Source: Methanolobus bombayensis
Lineage (GTDB): Archaea > Halobacteriota > Methanosarcinia > Methanosarcinales > Methanosarcinaceae
Direction of reading: 5' to 3'
Assembly (NCBI RefSeq): GCF_017873415.1
Contig: NZ_JAGGKD010000009.1
Span: forward strand, 1 to 64,000
DNA: 64,000 bases
In this document: in pieces, positions 61,675 through 64,000 of the stretch
Position numbering within the stretch: position 1 is the first letter of the stretch
Layout: each line of letters opens with the position of its first letter
The notes under the pieces: model-generated
Told to the model about the DNA's origin: nothing
Database searches by the model: none
The model's input: the letters and a program-made list of their open reading frames with translations, nothing else
Position numbers and translations under genes: made by a program

Positions 61675-62283
61675 ATGGCAATGAAATTATCGGATATAGA
61701 ATCAAAAGACCTTAAAGAAGGCCAGTCTAAAGAACTGGAAGGTGAGATCACCAGGGATATAATCGAAATCCTTGAAGAGGAAGGAATAACTGTTCAGATG
61801 CTTGTTGATGCTGCACTTGAACTTTATGCACCGCATCCGGGTCTGGAAACCAGGGAACTTGCCGAGGAAAAATTCCTCAAAGAGCTTAATATTGCCATAT
61901 CCGATCCGAATCTCTGTCTGCTTATCTATTCCGGAGTGCTGCTTGAAAAAGAAGGCAGAGTAGGACGTTTACCTAATATTAGCAGAAGTTCGTATGAAAA
62001 AGATCTTACATTCATAATTGCAGATGAGGTTCTTGGTATGAGTATTTCCAAGTATATTAGTGGTGACAAGGGAATGTTCGAATTTGTGCGCTTTGATAAG
62101 CAAAAACCGGGAATACTTGCAGAACTTGGACCATTCATGGATGACATAATTGGTGGTCTTATAGGTGGTGTATCTGCCAATATGTACACAAGGGCAATGG
62201 CGGAAGCTGCTGAAAAATCTGCTGATAAGGAAGAGCAAAAGGAAAAAGACCCGGAACATAAGAGTGATGTGATAGCAGGATGA
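61675..62283 (+). CDS. cobZ: Alpha-ribazole phosphatase CobZ (PgpA-like)
   Basis: A 202-residue protein with PgpA/YutG similarity (LRFDKQKPGI-type motif FVRFDKQKPGILAEL and the DDIIGGLIGGVSANMYT end). In Methanosarcina mazei the homologue (MM2058) was shown to be a non-orthologous replacement of CobC, dephosphorylating alpha-ribazole-5'-phosphate. The position between cbiB and cobS is the same. The N-terminal part (about 1-130) is helical. GTG 61672 and ATG 61675 both are possible starts. It overlaps cobS by four bases. Confidence 0.9.
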   Translation: MAMKLSDIESKDLKEGQSKELEGEITRDIIEILEEEGITVQMLVDAALELYAPHPGLETRELAEEKFLKELNIAISDPNLCLLIYSGVLLEKEGRVGRLPNISRSSYEKDLTFIIADEVLGMSISKYISGDKGMFEFVRFDKQKPGILAELGPFMDDIIGGLIGGVSANMYTRAMAEAAEKSADKEEQKEKDPEHKSDVIAG

Positions 62284-63101
62284 ACGGATTTTTGTTAGCT
62301 TTAAGATCCAGCTTCGGATTTCTTTCAACAATTCCAGTCGGCATTACCATGGAAGGACTCGATGAGTTCTTCAAAAGGACATATCTTCACTTGGTGGTCG
62401 GTATAGTCCTTGGTTTGATAATGGGTGCGGTTGCGTACCTTCTTGTAAATTATCTTCCTATCTCTATTGCCGCTGTGCTGGTAATCGCTTTTGTTTATTA
62501 TATTACAGGACTGAACCATCTGGATGGTATGGCGGATCTGGGTGATGGTTTGACAGCTCATGGCTCTGTTGAAAAGAAGCTTAAAGCATTGAAGGACATG
62601 TCTCTTGGAATAGGTGGTGTTGCTTATGCATCCCTTGTTATTGTTGCATTCTACGCGACACTTGTAGCATTACATGAGCAGTCTTCAATTTTGTCTTCAT
62701 CTTCTGCTGATATTGCACGTATATTCTTCTTTGCAATGTTTGTTTCAGAAATAAGTGCTATGCAATCCATGCTCACAATTGCTGCATTCGGTAAGTCAAT
62801 ACATGAAGGCCTGGGTTCAATACTTGTGAACAATACCACAGTACCTAAATACCTTATAGGATTTGTAATTGGTATTGTCGCCTGTGTTGCAATGTCATTT
62901 TACCTTGGTTTTGGTATTGTCGGTATCATTCCATTCATTGCAGCTATTCTGGCAACATTTATATTGCTTAATATCAGCAACAGGCATTTTGGTGGTGTCA
63001 ATGGTGATGTCATCGGTGCATCCAATGAGGTAGGCAGGATAATTGCACTTATCACTATGACACTGATATTGATGTATGGAGGTATTGTTTGGACGCTATA
63101 A
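62280..63101 (+). CDS. cobS: Adenosylcobinamide-GDP ribazoletransferase CobS
   Basis: A 273-residue polytopic membrane enzyme that condenses adenosylcobinamide-GDP with alpha-ribazole (phosphate). The family motif is GLNHLDGMADLGDGLTAHGS (about 78-97) with Asp-rich metal binding; the GGVNGDVIGASNEVGRI segment near residue 240 is also conserved. The N-terminus LRSSFGFLSTIPVG is typical. The start is coupled to cobZ, and the end overlaps the cobY start by 13 bases. Confidence 0.95.
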   Translation: MNGFLLALRSSFGFLSTIPVGITMEGLDEFFKRTYLHLVVGIVLGLIMGAVAYLLVNYLPISIAAVLVIAFVYYITGLNHLDGMADLGDGLTAHGSVEKKLKALKDMSLGIGGVAYASLVIVAFYATLVALHEQSSILSSSSADIARIFFFAMFVSEISAMQSMLTIAAFGKSIHEGLGSILVNNTTVPKYLIGFVIGIVACVAMSFYLGFGIVGIIPFIAAILATFILLNISNRHFGGVNGDVIGASNEVGRIIALITMTLILMYGGIVWTL

Positions 63102-63724
63102 TCATGGCAGGGGGTTTTGGAAGCAGACTGGGCATGGGTGAAAAACCCTGTGTCGAGCTATTGGGAAAACCTCTGATATCATATGTTATCGATACTTTGA
63201 TGAAGACAGAGAGTATTGGTGACATCTATGTTGCTGTATCTCCGGCAACACCGAAGACCGCATCATATGTTGAGGAAGAGTATGAAGGCAAGGTTCATGT
63301 GATTCCAACAGGAGGCGGAAATTATGTTGGTGACATGGTCTATGCAGTAAAAGCTGCCTGCATAGGCGATCCATTAATGATTCTTATGTCCGACCTGCCA
63401 TTACTGACTCCTGATCTTCTTGAAAAGGTAGTTTCTGAGTATGAGGTCTGTGGTAAACCTGCAATGTCCATATTCACTCCGCTATCTGTTTGTAAAAGTC
63501 TTGGTATAAGACCTGATACGGTTTTTAATTGGGAAGGGGGAGGAAACCTGATAGTTCCTTCAGGTGTCAATATACTGGATGGTAAGGATGTCGACAATGA
63601 ACAGGAATATGTCAGCCTCATTCTTGATGATATTGAATTTGCCCTTAATATCAACACGGTTGATGATCTGAAAAGATGCAAGAAAATGCTCCTTGAAAGA
63701 AATGCAGGTTCAATAAAGAATTGA
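63089..63724 (+). CDS. cobY: GTP:adenosylcobinamide-phosphate guanylyltransferase CobY
   Basis: A 211-residue nucleotidyltransferase, the archaeal alternative to CobU. The N-terminal signature is AIIMAGGFGSRLGMGEKPCVEL, followed by LMILMSDLPLLTPDLLEKV and VPSGVNILDGKD. It activates adenosylcobinamide-phosphate with GTP for CobS. It uses a TTG start at 63089 (MDAIIMAGG), supported by overlap with cobS and the absence of a closer ATG. It is the last gene of the cobamide run; a T-rich tail follows. Confidence 0.93.
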   Translation: MDAIIMAGGFGSRLGMGEKPCVELLGKPLISYVIDTLMKTESIGDIYVAVSPATPKTASYVEEEYEGKVHVIPTGGGNYVGDMVYAVKAACIGDPLMILMSDLPLLTPDLLEKVVSEYEVCGKPAMSIFTPLSVCKSLGIRPDTVFNWEGGGNLIVPSGVNILDGKDVDNEQEYVSLILDDIEFALNINTVDDLKRCKKMLLERNAGSIKN

Positions 63725-64000
63725 TTTTTTGTTTTGCGATGGCTGGTTCATTGAATTATTGTGCATGATGGTTCCTGATATTGTCCGTATATTTTATATT
63801 GAATAACTGCTAATACTTTTATGGTTAGATTGGAAAAATCTACATTATGCGGGTGATTGGAGAACTCACAGGCACCTTTTAAGGAGATAAAAGGTGCCAT
63901 TCCTATTCTGCTGATTTCTACTTTTTCAATTCTATTATTATATGCGATTTCCATCATTGTTTTTTGAACAAACCAAAGCATTTAAATCTGGTTTGAGACT
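63725..64000. other. Downstream spacer with a 10-bp hairpin and an operator-like palindrome
   Basis: After cobY comes a T-run and AT-rich sequence. GGCACCTTTT (63871-63880) pairs perfectly with AAAAGGTGCC (63889-63898), with an 8-base loop. Near the window end CAAACCA (63969-63975) and TGGTTTG (63989-63995) flank a TTTAAAT TATA-like core. A 77-codon minus-strand frame (63748-63981) spans the region but has no ribosome site or family; I do not call it a gene. Confidence 0.5.

Noticed and set aside
63748-63981. 77-codon minus-strand frame
   Set aside because: No ribosome site, no recognisable family and it runs through a perfect 10-bp hairpin; composition is like spacer.

Overview
The window looks like a chromosomal segment of a methanogenic archaeon of the order Methanosarcinales, most like the methylotrophic genera (Methanolobus, Methanococcoides or a relative). 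The genus is an inference. The evidence is a Methanosarcina-type methenyl-H4MPT cyclohydrolase (mch), the methanogen-specific redox regulator MsvR, an archaeal cobamide cluster (cobD-cbiB-cobZ-cobS-cobY) in the Methanosarcina order, PGF-CTERM surface proteins, FtsZ, archaeal RNA-modification enzymes (Trm1, Taw2), archaeal TATA boxes and an intron-containing tRNA gene. Base composition is moderately AT-rich and most spacers are very AT-rich.

Layout. 0-4 kb: a secreted calcium-repeat protein, then a probable five-gene redox/metal operon (ArsP-type permease, phosphoesterase, 2[4Fe-4S] ferredoxin, small CXXC thioredoxin, DGC-domain protein) whose promoter has paired inverted repeats. 4-12 kb: a ligand-sensing hybrid histidine kinase, a cohesin/PGF-pre-PGF surface protein, a 46-residue zinc-ribbon protein, and a three-gene cluster of unrecognised proteins, the first two of them exported or membrane-anchored. 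12-17.6 kb: GNAT, amidotransferase, macrodomain, dipeptidase and Fe-S protein genes, a candidate structured RNA in a 420-bp spacer, and a 26-residue Cys-rich microprotein missed by length cut-offs. 17.8-24 kb: two large PGF-CTERM surface proteins with nearly the same C-terminus, one a NosD-type beta-helix. 24-37 kb: an asparagine synthetase-Dph6 fusion, CDP-alcohol transferase, purSQ, rnhB, a type IV pilus-like ATPase/membrane pair, a UbiA prenyltransferase, pheT and tRNA-Arg(UCG). 37-49 kb: TauE exporter, K+ channel pair, site-2 protease, ftsZ, a pteroate-synthase-like protein, a dehalogenase-like hydrolase, a REC-PAS-kinase, mch and a DUF2124 gene. 49-55.8 kb: taw2 and msvR (divergent), trm1, a cupredoxin lipoprotein, a phosphoesterase and an AIM24-like protein. 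55.8-57.5 kb: an intact IS200/IS605 element (TnpA plus TnpB). 57.6-63.7 kb: the cobamide nucleotide-loop operon.

The most interesting observations are these. (1) cobD is tandemly duplicated, and the upstream copy has lost the PLP-binding lysine (Asn instead) and other cofactor contacts but keeps the Cys-rich C-terminal domain, so it looks like a specialised pseudo-decarboxylase. (2) A ~235-bp internally deleted IS605 derivative between the DUF2124 gene and taw2 keeps the left-end hairpin and the tnpB 3' end/right end, which is the part that encodes omega-RNA. (3) A candidate ncRNA has its own TATA box and a long terminal stem. (4) There is an overlooked Cys-rich microprotein. (5) The AsnB-Dph6 fusion suggests glutamine-derived ammonia for diphthamide synthesis. 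No CRISPR array, rRNA or replication origin was seen.
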